A stretch of 64,000 nt of DNA from Umezawaea sp042738955 (GCF_042738955.1 NZ_JBHYHC010000050.1:1-64000); one strand, 5' to 3'; shown: positions 17,503-25,854, counted from the stretch's first letter. Numbers and translations: made by a program. Notes: generated by a model from the sequence alone, not told the origin.

Positions 17503-17681
17503 CGCCCTGCGTGAGTACGAGCAGTTCTACAACACCCACCAACCCCACCAAGGCGTCGCCAGCGCCCGACCACTACACGCGCTCCCACAATCGACCACCG
17601 CTCAGACAACAGTCACCAGCTCGACACCCTCGACGCCAGCAACTGGGCGGCATCCTCAACGAGTACCATCTAGCGGCCTGA
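17503..17681 (+). pseudogene. Transposase C-terminal remnant inside the deletion derivative
   Basis: LREYEQFYNTHQPHQGVASA RPLHAL is read in one frame, then after a frameshift RQQLGGILNEYHLAA. Clearly the same gene as at 11851-12915, with no catalytic core. Confidence 0.85.
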
Positions 17682-17714
17682 CCAGCACGGACGTAATTTT
17701 CGGCATGCACAGGG
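17679..17714 (+). repeat. IS right-end repeat, copy 6
   Basis: tgaccagcacggacgtaatt then ttcggcatgcacaggg. Confidence 0.75.
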
Positions 17715-18209
17715 CTCCGGTGGCCGAATCTGCACATGGGGCACGGGGTGGTCAAGGTCGATGCCAAGACCGGGGCGCTGCACGAGATCGGCGGGCATTT
17801 GGAACTCGCGCCGCCGAAATCACCCGCGAGTGTCCGGACGGTGCATCTGCCGGAGTTCCTGATCAAGCTGTTGCTGGAGCACCGGGCCGATACCGATCAC
17901 GAGCACGTGTTCACCGGGGTCGATGGCGGACTGATGCGGCGGACGAACTTCCAGCGTCGGGTCTGGTTGCCCGCGGTCGACGGGAACAAGCGGAGGGGGT
18001 GGGCGCCACTGTTCCCTGGTTTGCATCTACATGATCTACGGCACACGCACAAGACGTGGACGATCGAGGACGGGGTGCCGGAGGTCGTGCAGCGTCGGCG
18101 GTTGGGCATCGGATGGACGGGGGGCGGGGGCGGGGGGCGCTACTCGCATGTGACGCAGGCCATGACCGACCACCTGCTCGACGGGATGCACCGGCGGTGG
18201 GAGCGGTGA
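17715..18209 (+). pseudogene. C-terminal stump of a tyrosine recombinase (site-specific integrase)
   Basis: From 17736 the frame reads GVVKVDAKTGALHEIGGHLE, then SVRTVHLPEFLIKLLLEH, LHDLRHTHKTWTIEDGVPEV and RYSHVTQAMTDHLLDGM. HDLRHTH is the second catalytic Arg box and the Tyr of YSHVT the nucleophile of phage-type integrases. The N-terminal two-thirds, including the first catalytic Arg, is missing where the IS relic joins. The box with the catalytic His/Trp is degenerate (LGIGWTGGGGGG in place of the LGH box). It ends 131 bp before a tRNA cluster, the expected address of an integrase. Confidence 0.85.
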
Positions 18210-18289
18210 TGGTGACCTCTACCCGGAAAACTCGGAAACAGTGTGATCGAGGGTATGTGGCCTTGATCGTTTGCTCCCAAACGCCAGAA

Positions 18290-18320
18290 AAGCCGATCAG
18301 CGATGATCGCTGATCGGCTT
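18290..18320 (-). terminator. Terminator of the Gly-Cys-Val tRNA operon
   Basis: aagccgatcagcga and tcgctgatcggctt form a perfect 14-bp stem with a 3-nt loop, followed on the minus strand by a short T run, 20 bp past tRNA-Val. Confidence 0.75.
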
Positions 18321-18339
18321 CCTGACCTGCAACTACTTG

Positions 18340-18411
<72 letters not shown>

Positions 18412-18412
18412 G

Positions 18413-18484
18413 AGGCGGAGACGGGAATCGAACCCGTGTACAGGGCTTTGCAGGCCCTTGCCTAAGCCACTCGGCCACTCCGCC
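18413..18484 (-). tRNA. tRNA-Cys (anticodon GCA)
   Basis: 72 nt: acceptor ggcggag/ctccgcc, anticodon loop ctGCAaa closed by gggc/gccc, T loop GGTTCGATTCC. The discriminator is U, the known identity base for cysteine tRNA. One nucleotide separates it from tRNA-Val. Confidence 0.95.
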
Positions 18485-18540
18485 ATTGTCCTGAAGGCTA
18501 GCATCAAGACTTTGGCCTGAGCCCAAGGGGCCCTCTGCCG

Positions 18541-18613
18541 AGCGGACGACGAGATTCGAACTCGCGACCCTCACCTTGGCAAGGTGATGCGCTACCAGCT
18601 GCGCCACGTCCGC
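18541..18613 (-). tRNA. tRNA-Gly (anticodon GCC)
   Basis: 73 nt: acceptor gcggacg/cgtccgc, anticodon loop ttGCCaa closed by cacc/ggtg, T loop GGTTCGAATCTC, discriminator U. First gene of the Gly-Cys-Val operon, an arrangement common in actinobacteria. Confidence 0.95.
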
Positions 18614-18761
18614 ACGCCCCGCGAAATTCTGGAACTTTTTGCCCTTTTGGGGCTTGTTGTTCCGGTCTTCCGTGGTGCTGAGGGAACTTTATTACATGTA
18701 CCGCGTCAGGATCAAATCGGGGTACCCGTAAAGCCGTTACGGGCCCCCGACCTCGGGTTTT

Positions 18762-19187
18762 TCAGGTCAGGTCGTTGGAGATGAGGTGGGTCAGGGCCTC
18801 GTCCACGTTGACCCACAGGTGCTCGTTGCCGGGGACCACGACGTCGTAGGTGCGGTCGAGGAAGTCGGCGAGCTCCTGTGCCGACGCCTCGAACATGGCG
18901 TGGCCGGACGGGGAGCTGAGTTCTATGACGACGACCTCCGGGTCGTCGGCCGCCGGCCTTATGCGGACGTCGCCGTCGCCCGCGTCGGCGATCAGGCCGT
19001 CGGCGAGGAGGTCGCGGGCGTAGACCCACTCCACCCAACCGGCTCGGCCGGTGCGGAACGCGGCTACCACCGCGTACGGGTCCTTGGTGTCGTATCGGAG
19101 CTCGACCTGCACCGGAACGGCCGGGGTGCGTGGCGCCAGCAGGTCGAAGACCGCTGTCGAACGGAGCGTGACGTGATCGTTGCGCAT
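18762..19187 (-). CDS. ssgB: SsgA-like sporulation/cell-division protein, probably SsgB
   Basis: A 141-residue cytoplasmic protein from ATG 19187, with AAGG 8 nt upstream. Diagnostic SALP features: VPVQVELRYDTKDPYAVVAA, GWVEWVYARDLLADGL, GDGDVRIRP and, near the C-terminus, FEASAQELADFLDRTYDVV. SsgB is the SALP kept in nearly all morphologically complex actinomycetes; in Streptomyces it brings FtsZ to future septum sites during sporulation. No other SALP is in the window. Assignment to SsgB rather than another SALP rests on memory of the family and on the expected single copy in this order. Confidence 0.88.
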   Translation of the reverse strand: MRNDHVTLRSTAVFDLLAPRTPAVPVQVELRYDTKDPYAVVAAFRTGRAGWVEWVYARDLLADGLIADAGDGDVRIRPAADDPEVVVIELSSPSGHAMFEASAQELADFLDRTYDVVVPGNEHLWVNVDEALTHLISNDLT

Positions 19188-19430
19188 CGTCGTTACCTTT
19201 TCTCCCTTCCCGGTCAAGGAAACGACCGAGCACCCATCTTGTGACGTCTCTGTGGTGGAAAACGTATGGGGAGCCAGTTCGGATCACCCGATCGTGGCAT
19301 CCGCGCTCCGTTCTGCGACTTGTTCGCTGCGTTCCGTGGCCGCTCGGGCGTCGGCGCCACCCATCTTGCTGGGTTTAACCTGAACCTGGTACCGGCTGTT
19401 GTGCGAATGTTGGACGTGAGGACCTCTCTG

Positions 19431-20120
19431 GTGGCTGACTCGCCCGCTCCACCGCCGCAACCGATGCCCGCCGACCCCAGGTCAGCGGACGTCGGAAGCC
19501 GCGATGGCCGACCAACCGACCCCGAACTGGTCACCCGACTGGCGCAAGGTGATCGGACCGCGTTCGGCGAGCTCTACGACCGCTACGGGAGACCGGCGTA
19601 CTCGCTGGCCAGGCGCATCTGCGTCGACCCCGACCTGGCCGAGGACATCGTCCAGGAGGCTTTCCTCGCACTCTGGCGAAACCCGAGCCGCTTCGACGCG
19701 TCCCGCGGCGGGTTCGGCACGTGGCTGATGACCGTGGTGCACCACCGCGCCGTCGACGCCGTCCGCAAGGAGAACACGCAGCGGAGGCGGAATGTTCCGC
19801 TCACCGACGAGCTCTCCGAGCGCAACGTGCCGCCCGCTCCGGGGTCGGACCTGGAGGCGCTGAACAGCGTCGTCGGGGCCGAGGTCCGGGAGGCGCTCAA
19901 GAAGCTGCCCGAGGACCAGCGGCAGGTCATCGCCTTGGCCTACCTGGGGGGATACACGCAGATAGAGGTGGCGAAGTTGACCGGCGTGCCGCTGGGCACG
20001 GTGAAGTCGCGCACGTTCGCGGCCATCCGCAGGCTCCGCGGGACGTTGGCCGGTGTCTGGAGCGCCGAGTCGGGTTCCGACCTCGCCACGCCGAACAACA
20101 CCAAGGGAGCGCACCGGTGA
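19431..20120 (+). CDS. ECF RNA polymerase sigma factor
   Basis: About 229 residues. GTG 19431 is preferred for an AGGA 8 nt upstream; ATG 19407 is possible. Region 2 spans GDRTAFGELYDRYGRPAYSL, ICVDPDLAEDIVQEAFLALW and TWLMTVVHHRAVDAVRKENT (core binding and -10 recognition). Region 4 (LKKLPEDQRQVIALAYLGGY, TQIEVAKLTGVPLGTVKSRT) has the helix-turn-helix for the -35. It is translationally coupled (GTGA) to an anti-sigma gene, the classic SigK/RskA-like arrangement in actinobacteria; the exact group and its signal are not visible. Confidence 0.92.
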   Translation: MADSPAPPPQPMPADPRSADVGSRDGRPTDPELVTRLAQGDRTAFGELYDRYGRPAYSLARRICVDPDLAEDIVQEAFLALWRNPSRFDASRGGFGTWLMTVVHHRAVDAVRKENTQRRRNVPLTDELSERNVPPAPGSDLEALNSVVGAEVREALKKLPEDQRQVIALAYLGGYTQIEVAKLTGVPLGTVKSRTFAAIRRLRGTLAGVWSAESGSDLATPNNTKGAHR

Positions 20121-20935
20121 GCGGGGACCGGAAGACCGAGTGGTGCGACCAGGAGGAACTGGCCGTCGGATGGGCCATGCACGCCCTCGAACCGGATGAG
20201 GAGGCACGGCTGCGCGCCCACCTCCCCGAGTGCGCGACGTGCAGGCGAACGGTGCGGAACACCGAAGCGGTCACGGCCGCGATCGGCCAGTCCGTCGACC
20301 AGTACGACCCTCCGGCGCGCCTGAGGGCCAACCTGATGGAGGCGATCGAGCACACGCCCCAGGAACTGCCGTCGACCGTCGTCGCCAAAGTGCCGGACCG
20401 CCAGGAAGTGGCGGAACCGATCTCGCTCGAGGCCCGGCGGGGCCGCAAGGCCAACCGGACGCGCGTTCTGTTCGCGGCGGCCGCTGTGATCCTCGTCGCA
20501 GTCGTGGCCGGGGCGGTGGGCCAGCGGCTCACGAGCCTCTCCGACCAGGTGACCGCGCAGCAGGCCAGGACCGATCAACTGGAACACACGTTCCGGCTGG
20601 CCACGGACCCGGCGACCAAGAAGGCCGTGCTGCGCGCACCCGACGGCACCGCTATGGCGGTCCTCCTTTCGGGTGACGACGACGCGGCCGTGGTGCCGGA
20701 GGGGATGCCCGCGAACGACGTGGCCGCGCAGACGTACGTCGTGTGGGGCACGAGCGGGCCGAACCCGGTCGCGCTGGCGACGTTCGACGTGACGTCGGGC
20801 TCCAAGGACATCGTCCTGAAGTGGGACCGGAGCGCGTACAACCACGACGGGCTCGCGATCTCGCTGGAACCCGGCCGGACCCCGCCCGCCTCGCCGTCCG
20901 CCGTCCTGGCCGCGGGCCAGGTGGCGAAGGCCTGA
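20117..20935 (+). CDS. Membrane anti-sigma factor, zinc-finger and RskA-like C-terminal domain
   Basis: A 272-residue protein. The cytoplasmic zinc-binding anti-sigma motif is HLPECATC (H35, C39, C42), with a helical arm before it. A single transmembrane helix at about 116-135 (RVLFAAAAVILVAVVAGAVG) is followed by a short coiled stretch and an extracytoplasmic RskA-type domain ending in SLEPGRTPPASPSAVLAAGQ, a usual closing motif of that family. It should hold the ECF sigma factor until an envelope signal triggers proteolysis. GTG start overlaps the sigma stop. Confidence 0.92.
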   Translation: MSGDRKTEWCDQEELAVGWAMHALEPDEEARLRAHLPECATCRRTVRNTEAVTAAIGQSVDQYDPPARLRANLMEAIEHTPQELPSTVVAKVPDRQEVAEPISLEARRGRKANRTRVLFAAAAVILVAVVAGAVGQRLTSLSDQVTAQQARTDQLEHTFRLATDPATKKAVLRAPDGTAMAVLLSGDDDAAVVPEGMPANDVAAQTYVVWGTSGPNPVALATFDVTSGSKDIVLKWDRSAYNHDGLAISLEPGRTPPASPSAVLAAGQVAKA

Positions 20936-20957
20936 CCGCGACCGGGAAGATCACCAC

Positions 20958-21401
20958 ATGACGACCGACCAGCACGACGACACCACGCCCGACGCCGAGC
21001 GCGGCGGACACGGGCCGCGGCACTGGTTCCGCCGCAACCCGGCCCTCAACCTCGCGTACCGCGTCGGCGTGGGCGTCGTCGGCGGCCTGGTGCTGGTCGC
21101 GGGAGTCCTGATGATCCCGTACCCCGGCCCCGGCTGGCTGGTCGTGTTCGCGGGCTTGGCGATCCTGGCCACCGAGTTCGAGTGGGCGGGCAAGGTCCTC
21201 AAGTTCGCGAAGCACTACTACGACCTCTGGGTCGCCTGGCTCAAGCGCCAGTCGCTCCTCGTGAAGCTCCTCGTCCTCGCCGGAACCGGCCTGATCGTCC
21301 TGGCGACCCTCTGGCTGCTCGGCGCGTTGGCGCTGGTCGGCGGCTGGTTCGGCATCCACGAACCATGGTTGGAGAGCCCGATTTTTGGGTCCAAGGGTTG
21401 A
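20958..21401 (+). CDS. TIGR02611/PGPGW-type small membrane protein
   Basis: A 147-residue protein with a charged N-terminus, a hydrophobic pair around VGVGVVGGLVLVAGVLMIPY PGPGW LVVFAGLAILATEFEWA, and a second hairpin near the C-terminus (LLVKLLVLAGTGLIVLATLW). The PGPGW motif and the ATEFEWA segment define this actinobacterial family of unknown function. It follows the anti-sigma gene by 22 bp and may be in the same transcript. Confidence 0.85.
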   Translation: MTTDQHDDTTPDAERGGHGPRHWFRRNPALNLAYRVGVGVVGGLVLVAGVLMIPYPGPGWLVVFAGLAILATEFEWAGKVLKFAKHYYDLWVAWLKRQSLLVKLLVLAGTGLIVLATLWLLGALALVGGWFGIHEPWLESPIFGSKG

Positions 21402-21453
21402 TGTTGTAAGCTATGACCACACCGCGAGAGCGGGGAGCAGGACAACTGAAGAT

Positions 21454-21525
21454 GGGCGTTTAGCTCAGCGGGAGAGCGTTCCGTTCACACCGGAAAGGTC
21501 ACTGGTTCGATCCCAGTATCGCCCA
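21454..21525 (+). tRNA. tRNA-Val (anticodon CAC)
   Basis: 72 nt on the plus strand: gggcgtt acceptor pairing with atcgccc (one U-U mismatch at position 6), D arm AGCTCAGCGGGAGAGC, anticodon loop ttCACac closed by ttccg/cggaa, T loop GGTTCGATCCC, discriminator A. Confidence 0.95.
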
Positions 21526-21530
21526 TGGTT

Positions 21531-21571
21531 AGCAGATAGTCCTCGACCTTCTTGGTCGAGGACTATCTGCT
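21531..21571 (+). terminator. Terminator of tRNA-Val(CAC)
   Basis: Perfect 18-bp stem (agcagatagtcctcgacc with its complement) and a 5-nt loop, followed directly by TTTT. A textbook factor-independent terminator 6 bp past the tRNA. Confidence 0.92.
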
Positions 21572-21795
21572 TTTGCGTGTTATTCGGAATCCGCACTTCG
21601 CGGACATCGGCATTCCGGTCCCCTTCCGCGTGATCGCTTGCCAGTGACACCGGAATGACGCGCTGACGAGTGATGGGACCCCGGACGGGGAGTTGGCCGA
21701 GTTTTGCGCTCCCCCGTCGAGGGCCACGCGTGGTGGGGGGCCGGCGAGTCGGTGCCGATGGCGTGGTTCGCGCCGCATCCATCGACCTAGTGATA

Positions 21796-21813
21796 CTTGC
21801 TTGCGTACGCAAG
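21796..21813. promoter_or_regulatory. MarR-type operator, site downstream of the marR-like gene
   Basis: cttgcttgcgtacgcaag contains the perfect 14-bp palindrome cttgcgtacgcaag (21800-21813). The first 17 bases match 14 of 17 in the site in the MarR gene promoter at 22345. It now lies about 55 bp beyond the 3' end of that gene, with no full gene to control. Confidence 0.5.
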
Positions 21814-21868
21814 CTCTGTCGCCTACGCTTCCCCCATGGGCGGGGAAGTCGTCAGGGGCGGCGGGTGG

Positions 21869-22324
21869 TCACTGGTTTCGTAGGGCTTGGGCGATTTGCT
21901 GTAGGACCGGGGTGGCCGTGGTGACGTCCGACTTGGTCAGGTGGTCGAAGACGAACTTGCGGACGCGTGCCAGGTGGCCTGGGTAGGCGGATTGCAGAGT
22001 CTTCAGGCCGGCGGGTGTCAAGGAGGCCAGGGAGCTGCGGCCGTCCGAGTCGGACTTGCACTTCGCCACCAGGGTGCGTTTTTCCAGGCTGTCCACGACT
22101 CTGCTGATCCTGCTGAGGGACAGCGAGGTCGTAGTGGCCAAAGTGGACAGTCGCAGTTCTCTTTCCGGGGCCTCGGAGAGGGCTACCAGGACCGAGTACT
22201 CCGTCATGGTCAGGCCGCTCTCGCGGAGGAACTGGTCGTCCAGTGCTCGGGGCAGCGCTTGGACCACGTCGGTGAGCGCCCGCCACAGGGCTTCCTCGTC
22301 GCCGTCCAGGGGTTTTGGGGCCAC
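21869..22324 (-). CDS. MarR-family transcriptional regulator
   Basis: About 151 residues from GTG 22324 (VAPKPLDGDEEALWRALTD). Winged-helix features: LTMTEYSVLVALSEAPEREL, LSTLATTTSLSLSRISRVVD (recognition helix) and SLEKRTLVAKCKSDSDGRSS (wing). No ribosome site precedes the start, so the mRNA may be leaderless or the start further up. A single Cys in the wing region could be a redox sensor. It diverges from a secreted beta-lactamase-fold hydrolase with 91 bp between the starts. Confidence 0.88.
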   Translation of the reverse strand: MAPKPLDGDEEALWRALTDVVQALPRALDDQFLRESGLTMTEYSVLVALSEAPERELRLSTLATTTSLSLSRISRVVDSLEKRTLVAKCKSDSDGRSSLASLTPAGLKTLQSAYPGHLARVRKFVFDHLTKSDVTTATPVLQQIAQALRNQ

Positions 22325-22344
22325 GGGGGCGACTGTAGCCAACG

Positions 22345-22361
22345 CTTGCTTGCCAACACAA
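22345..22361. promoter_or_regulatory. Probable MarR operator in the divergent promoter
   Basis: cttgcttgccaacacaa, 14 of 17 bases as in 21796-21812, between the MarR and MBL starts. Confidence 0.5.
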
Positions 22362-22415
22362 ACAGAAAGCGCTCGCCTCCACGAGGGGGTGGGCCGCCTG
22401 AGGTGAAGGACCGTC

Positions 22416-23468
22416 ATGAACTCGAACAGGCGCAAGTTCCTCACGTTCGCCGCGCTCGCGGTGCCGACGGCGGGTGGGATGCTCGCGTTGCCGGGCACGG
22501 CGTTCGGCGCGTCGGGCGACCTGCCCGACTTCCTGCCGATCCCGCGCGCGTCGCTCGGACCCGCGGTCAACGCCGACGGGTACCACGTGGACAGGATCAA
22601 GGGGAACCTCTACTGGGTCACCGATTCCTTCTACCAGGCCATGTTCCTGACCACGCGCGACGGCGTCGTGCTGGTCGACGCGCCGCCGACGATCGGCCAC
22701 AACCTGCAACGCGCCATCGACGACGTCACGAAGGTCAACGGCAGGCCGAACAAGGTCACGCACCTCGTGCACTCGCACTTCCACGCCGACCACGTCGGCG
22801 CCTCCGGGATCTTCGGCAAGAACGTCGAACGCGTGGCGCACAAGGAGACCGCGCGGCTGCTGCGCGAGGCCCGCGACCCGAACCGGCCGGTGCCCACGAC
22901 GACGTTCGACGACCACTACACGCTGCGCGTGGGCGGTGAGACGTTGCAGCTCGACCACCACGGGCCGAACCACTCCCCCGACAACATCTTCATCCACGCG
23001 CCGAACCAGGAAACCCTGATGGTGGTGGACGTCGTGTACCCCGGCTGGGCGCCGTTCAAGGGGCTCGGGGTCTCGCAGGAGGTGCCGAACTGGGTGCGGA
23101 TGCACGACGTGGCGCTGCGCTACCCGTGGCGGACGCTCGTCAGCGGCCACCTCGGCAGGCTCGGCACGCGCACCGACGTGACCCTGCAACGCGACTACGT
23201 CACCGACCTGCGGACCGGCGCCGAGGCCGCCATCGCGAACCTGGACCCGTCCCCCTACTTCGCGAAGTACGGACCCGCGGCCAACGCGTGGGCGATCTTC
23301 GACGGCTACCTGGACGAGGCCGCCCGACTCGCGGCCGACCCGGTGATCGCCAAGTACGCGGGCACGCTCGCCGCGGTGGACGTCTTCACCTTCGACAACG
23401 CCTTCGCGCTGGTCGAGTCGGCGCGCATCGACGCGGGACGGCTGGGGCCGTTCGCCATCCACCCCTAG
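22416..23468 (+). CDS. Secreted metallo-beta-lactamase-fold hydrolase, Tat signal
   Basis: A 350-residue exported protein. The N-terminus NRRKFLTFAALAVPTAGGML is a twin-arginine-type signal (RRKFL), cut near AFGASG. HFHADH at 121-126 is the metallo-beta-lactamase zinc motif; further ligands are HGPNHSPDN and the Asp of MVVDVVYPG, and SGHLGRLG supplies the late His. The C-terminal 120 residues are mostly helical. Relatives are annotated as MBL-fold hydrolases of unknown substrate; antibiotic resistance should not be assumed. Likely under control of the divergent MarR gene. Confidence 0.85.
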   Translation: MNSNRRKFLTFAALAVPTAGGMLALPGTAFGASGDLPDFLPIPRASLGPAVNADGYHVDRIKGNLYWVTDSFYQAMFLTTRDGVVLVDAPPTIGHNLQRAIDDVTKVNGRPNKVTHLVHSHFHADHVGASGIFGKNVERVAHKETARLLREARDPNRPVPTTTFDDHYTLRVGGETLQLDHHGPNHSPDNIFIHAPNQETLMVVDVVYPGWAPFKGLGVSQEVPNWVRMHDVALRYPWRTLVSGHLGRLGTRTDVTLQRDYVTDLRTGAEAAIANLDPSPYFAKYGPAANAWAIFDGYLDEAARLAADPVIAKYAGTLAAVDVFTFDNAFALVESARIDAGRLGPFAIHP

Positions 23469-23480
23469 GCCGCCGCTCGT

Positions 23481-23515
23481 CGCGGGAATCCCGGTGGCGC
23501 ACCGGGATTCCCGCG
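23481..23515. terminator. Bidirectional terminator between convergent genes
   Basis: cgcgggaatcccggtg and its perfect 16-bp complement around a 3-nt loop, between the MBL and VOC stop codons. Confidence 0.85.
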
Positions 23516-23525
23516 ATCGGAACGG

Positions 23526-23945
23526 CTAGTAGGCGGCCACGACGTCGAGGACCCAGGTGACGCCGAAGCGGTCCTTGACCATCCCGTAGAGCGGCGAGCC
23601 CCACGGGGCGGGGCCGAGGTCGGACAGCACGGTGGCGTCCTGGACGAGGCCGTTCCAGTAGGACGTGATCTCGTCGGTCGAGTCGCCGCGGACCGAGACG
23701 TACACCGGCTTCTCGCCCCGGTCGTAGGACTGGGTGGACGGGACGTCGAAGGCCATGACGTGGAAGCCGTTGTCGGCGCGGACCTCGCCCCAGGTGATCT
23801 GGTCGGCCTCGGACGGGTCCACCGGGGTGCCCGCTTCCCCGTGGGTGAACAGCTGGGTCTTCCCGCCGAACACCGACTGGTAGAACTCCAGCGCCGCACG
23901 GGCGTCGCCGCGGAAGTTCAGGTGCGTGGTGGTCGTGATGGCCAT
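23526..23945 (-). CDS. VOC-family (PhnB/glyoxalase-like) protein
   Basis: A 139-residue protein with the paired beta-alpha-beta units of the vicinal-oxygen-chelate fold: HLNFRGDARAALEFYQSVFG, HVMAFDVPS, PVYVSVRGDSTDEITSYWNG and the closing GSPLYGMVKDRFGVTWVLDV. This is the PhnB-like subgroup often annotated as 3-demethylubiquinone methyltransferase-like; the real reaction is unknown. RBS GGAG upstream of ATG 23945. Confidence 0.85.
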   Translation of the reverse strand: MAITTTTHLNFRGDARAALEFYQSVFGGKTQLFTHGEAGTPVDPSEADQITWGEVRADNGFHVMAFDVPSTQSYDRGEKPVYVSVRGDSTDEITSYWNGLVQDATVLSDLGPAPWGSPLYGMVKDRFGVTWVLDVVAAY

Positions 23946-24032
23946 CGGGGGCTCCTCCGTGATCGGGTGTCGAACACGGTCAGCTTCACAGCAGTAGAGG
24001 ACAGGGTGCGGCCTCTACTCGACACGACTTCG

Positions 24033-24587
24033 TCAGACGCGGGCGATCCGCAGGCACAGGCGGCGGAGGACGGCGCGCAGTTCGTCGTCGGGCAGGTGGG
24101 TCAGGCTGCGGGTGGCCGGGCCCAGGTCGTTGACCATGGCGAAGGCGGCCCGCTGGTCGGGGGTCGGGTCGTCGCCGAACAGCAGGCGCAGGCCGCGGGC
24201 CGCCAGCTCGTCGAGCCTGCGGCTGATGCCCTCGTGCCTGCGGATGATCGGGTCCTCGCGGTTCATCGGCGCGACGGTGCGGTGCGCGACGACGACCTGC
24301 TCCACGAACCCGTCCACCACGAACTCCAGCCGCGCCCGCTTGCCCCTGATGGCCTCGGCCTGGTCGAGCAACGCCGTGAGCGCGAGCACCGCGCCCTCCA
24401 GGAGGGCTTCGAGGATCTCCACCTTGGTGTGGAAGTAGTAGTAGACGTTGGCCTTCGTCACGCCCATGGTGTCCGCGATGAGCTGCAACGACGTCGCGTC
24501 GAACCCCTGCTCGACGAACAGCTTCCTCGCCGTTTCGAGCACGGACCTGCGGGTGTTCTCGGCTTGTTCGGCGCGGGTCGGCGACAT
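24033..24587 (-). CDS. TetR-family transcriptional regulator
   Basis: A 184-residue repressor. N-terminal HTH: VLETARKLFVEQGFDATSLQ, LIADTMGVTKANVYYYFHTK (canonical TetR recognition helix with YYYF). The C-terminal ligand domain is helical and carries no recognisable family mark. Its target is not evident; no clear palindrome was found in the 100 bp upstream. Confidence 0.9.
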   Translation of the reverse strand: MSPTRAEQAENTRRSVLETARKLFVEQGFDATSLQLIADTMGVTKANVYYYFHTKVEILEALLEGAVLALTALLDQAEAIRGKRARLEFVVDGFVEQVVVAHRTVAPMNREDPIIRRHEGISRRLDELAARGLRLLFGDDPTPDQRAAFAMVNDLGPATRSLTHLPDDELRAVLRRLCLRIARV

Positions 24588-24687
24588 GCGGCGATGGTAG
24601 TCGGGGTGGTGGCACGGGTTCGTTGGCCGATCGGCTTGCGAAATCGAGGAGTCGCCGAGATGGTCGACTTCTCGACAGCAGGGCGAT

Positions 24688-25854
24688 CTACAGCGACGAC
24701 CACGCCTTCGCGAGTCGTCGGGCCGCTTCGGCGAGGGTGGTGGGGGTGTGGAAGCTGTAGGAGAGGCGGATCGTGGGGGTTGGGGTGTGGCCGAAGTTGG
24801 AGCCTGGGATGACCGGGGTGCCTGCTTCTCGGGCCGCGGTGAGGGCCGCTGATTCGGTGATGCCGTTGGGGAGGGTGCACCAGAGGAAGAAGCCGCCTGG
24901 TGGGGTGGTCAGGTGGAAGCCTGGTGGGAGGTCGGTCGACAGGGTGGTGGTGAGGGCGTCTCGGCGTTGGCGTAGTTGGTCGCGTAGCCAGGTGACGTGG
25001 TGGTGGTACGCGCCGGTTTCCATCAGGCCCGCGACGGTGACGGCTGCCAGGTGGTTGAGGCCGCCGCCGCTGCTGAAGACCGCGCTGTCGGCCATCGCGG
25101 TCGCGGTGGCCGGGTCGGTGGCGAGCCAGCCGAGGCGTAGGCCGGGGGCCAGGGACTTGGAGAACGTGCCCAGGCGGAGGACGCCCCGGTAGTCCGCGAG
25201 GGAGGCCACCGACGGGGGTGGTGGGGTGTCGAAGGCGATGTCGGCGTAGGCGTCGTCCTCGACGATGGTGACGTCGTGGTTTCTTGCCACCTCGATCAAC
25301 GCCAGGCGGCGGTCCAGCGGGGCTACCAGGCCGGTGGGGTTGTGGAATGTCGGCAGGAGGTAGATGAAGGCCACGTTCGTGCCGGTGGAGCGGTGGTCGT
25401 GGAGGGCCTCGTCGAGCGCTGTCGGGATCATGCCGGAGGTGTCCATGGGGACGCGGGTGAGGGTCAGGCCGCGTTCGGTGAAGACGCGGGTGCCGTAGTC
25501 GTAGGACAGTTGGTCGGTCACGACCGCGCCGGGGGGTGCGTGGCGGGCCAGGAGGTCGAGGGTGGTGGACGTGCCCGCGGTGATGACCACCTGGTCCGCG
25601 TGGCACGGGGGGCCGTCGGCCTTGCCGATGCGGGCCGCGAGGGCTTCACGCAGGGGTAGTGGGCCCTGGTTCTCGCCGTAGGTCAGGGCCGCTGGGCCGT
25701 AGTCGGCGAAGGCGTCGGCGTACGCCGTGCGGAGCAGGTCGGTCGGCAGGAGCGCGGGGTCGAGGTGGCCCGGACCCAGGTCGATCACGCCCTCGGGTTC
25801 GGCGATCTGCACGATTCCGGCCAACCATCGCGATCCACCCGGCACCACGGCCAC
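24688..25854 (-). CDS. PLP-dependent aminotransferase, class I/II (2-aminoadipate/valine-type)
   Basis: A 388-residue enzyme. LTYGENQGPLPLREALAARI and VVITAGTSTTLDLLARH match the fold-type I aminotransferase N-terminal part, LPTFHNPTG the substrate loop, EDDAYADIAFD the cofactor Asp/Tyr region, and GTFSKSLAPGLRLGW carries the Schiff-base Lys. It lacks the GntR DNA-binding domain of MocR proteins. Three closely spaced GTG codons at 25854, 25848 and 25845 could start it; GGAGG lies just before. Substrate unknown. It diverges from a PadR regulator with 89 bp between. Confidence 0.88.
   Translation of the reverse strand: MAVVPGGSRWLAGIVQIAEPEGVIDLGPGHLDPALLPTDLLRTAYADAFADYGPAALTYGENQGPLPLREALAARIGKADGPPCHADQVVITAGTSTTLDLLARHAPPGAVVTDQLSYDYGTRVFTERGLTLTRVPMDTSGMIPTALDEALHDHRSTGTNVAFIYLLPTFHNPTGLVAPLDRRLALIEVARNHDVTIVEDDAYADIAFDTPPPPSVASLADYRGVLRLGTFSKSLAPGLRLGWLATDPATATAMADSAVFSSGGGLNHLAAVTVAGLMETGAYHHHVTWLRDQLRQRRDALTTTLSTDLPPGFHLTTPPGGFFLWCTLPNGITESAALTAAREAGTPVIPGSNFGHTPTPTIRLSYSFHTPTTLAEAARRLAKAWSSL

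Larger units (their letters stand above)
17432..17714 (+). mobile_element. Internally deleted IS derivative (about 283 bp)
   Basis: The left-end repeat (17432-17462) and its flank continue to about 17505, then jump directly to the last part of the transposase (from the codons for LREYEQFYNTH) and the right-end repeat at 17679-17714. About 0.95 kb of the full element is missing. The join falls at ccctgcg, a string that also occurs in the transposase gene, consistent with a deletion between short matching sequences. Confidence 0.65.

Noticed and set aside
18725..18743. Small hairpin cccgtaa/ttacggg downstream of ssgB as terminator
   Set aside because: Only 7 bp of stem and no T run; too weak to call.
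19381..19430. ECF autoregulatory promoter (aacct near 19383 and cgaat near 19404)
   Set aside because: The elements are loose and the spacing cannot be judged without knowing the sigma group.
21852..23462. A 536-codon minus-strand frame over the MBL gene
   Set aside because: Antisense of the HFHADH protein with Arg/Gly/His-rich composition and no domain; the plus strand shows clear MBL motifs.
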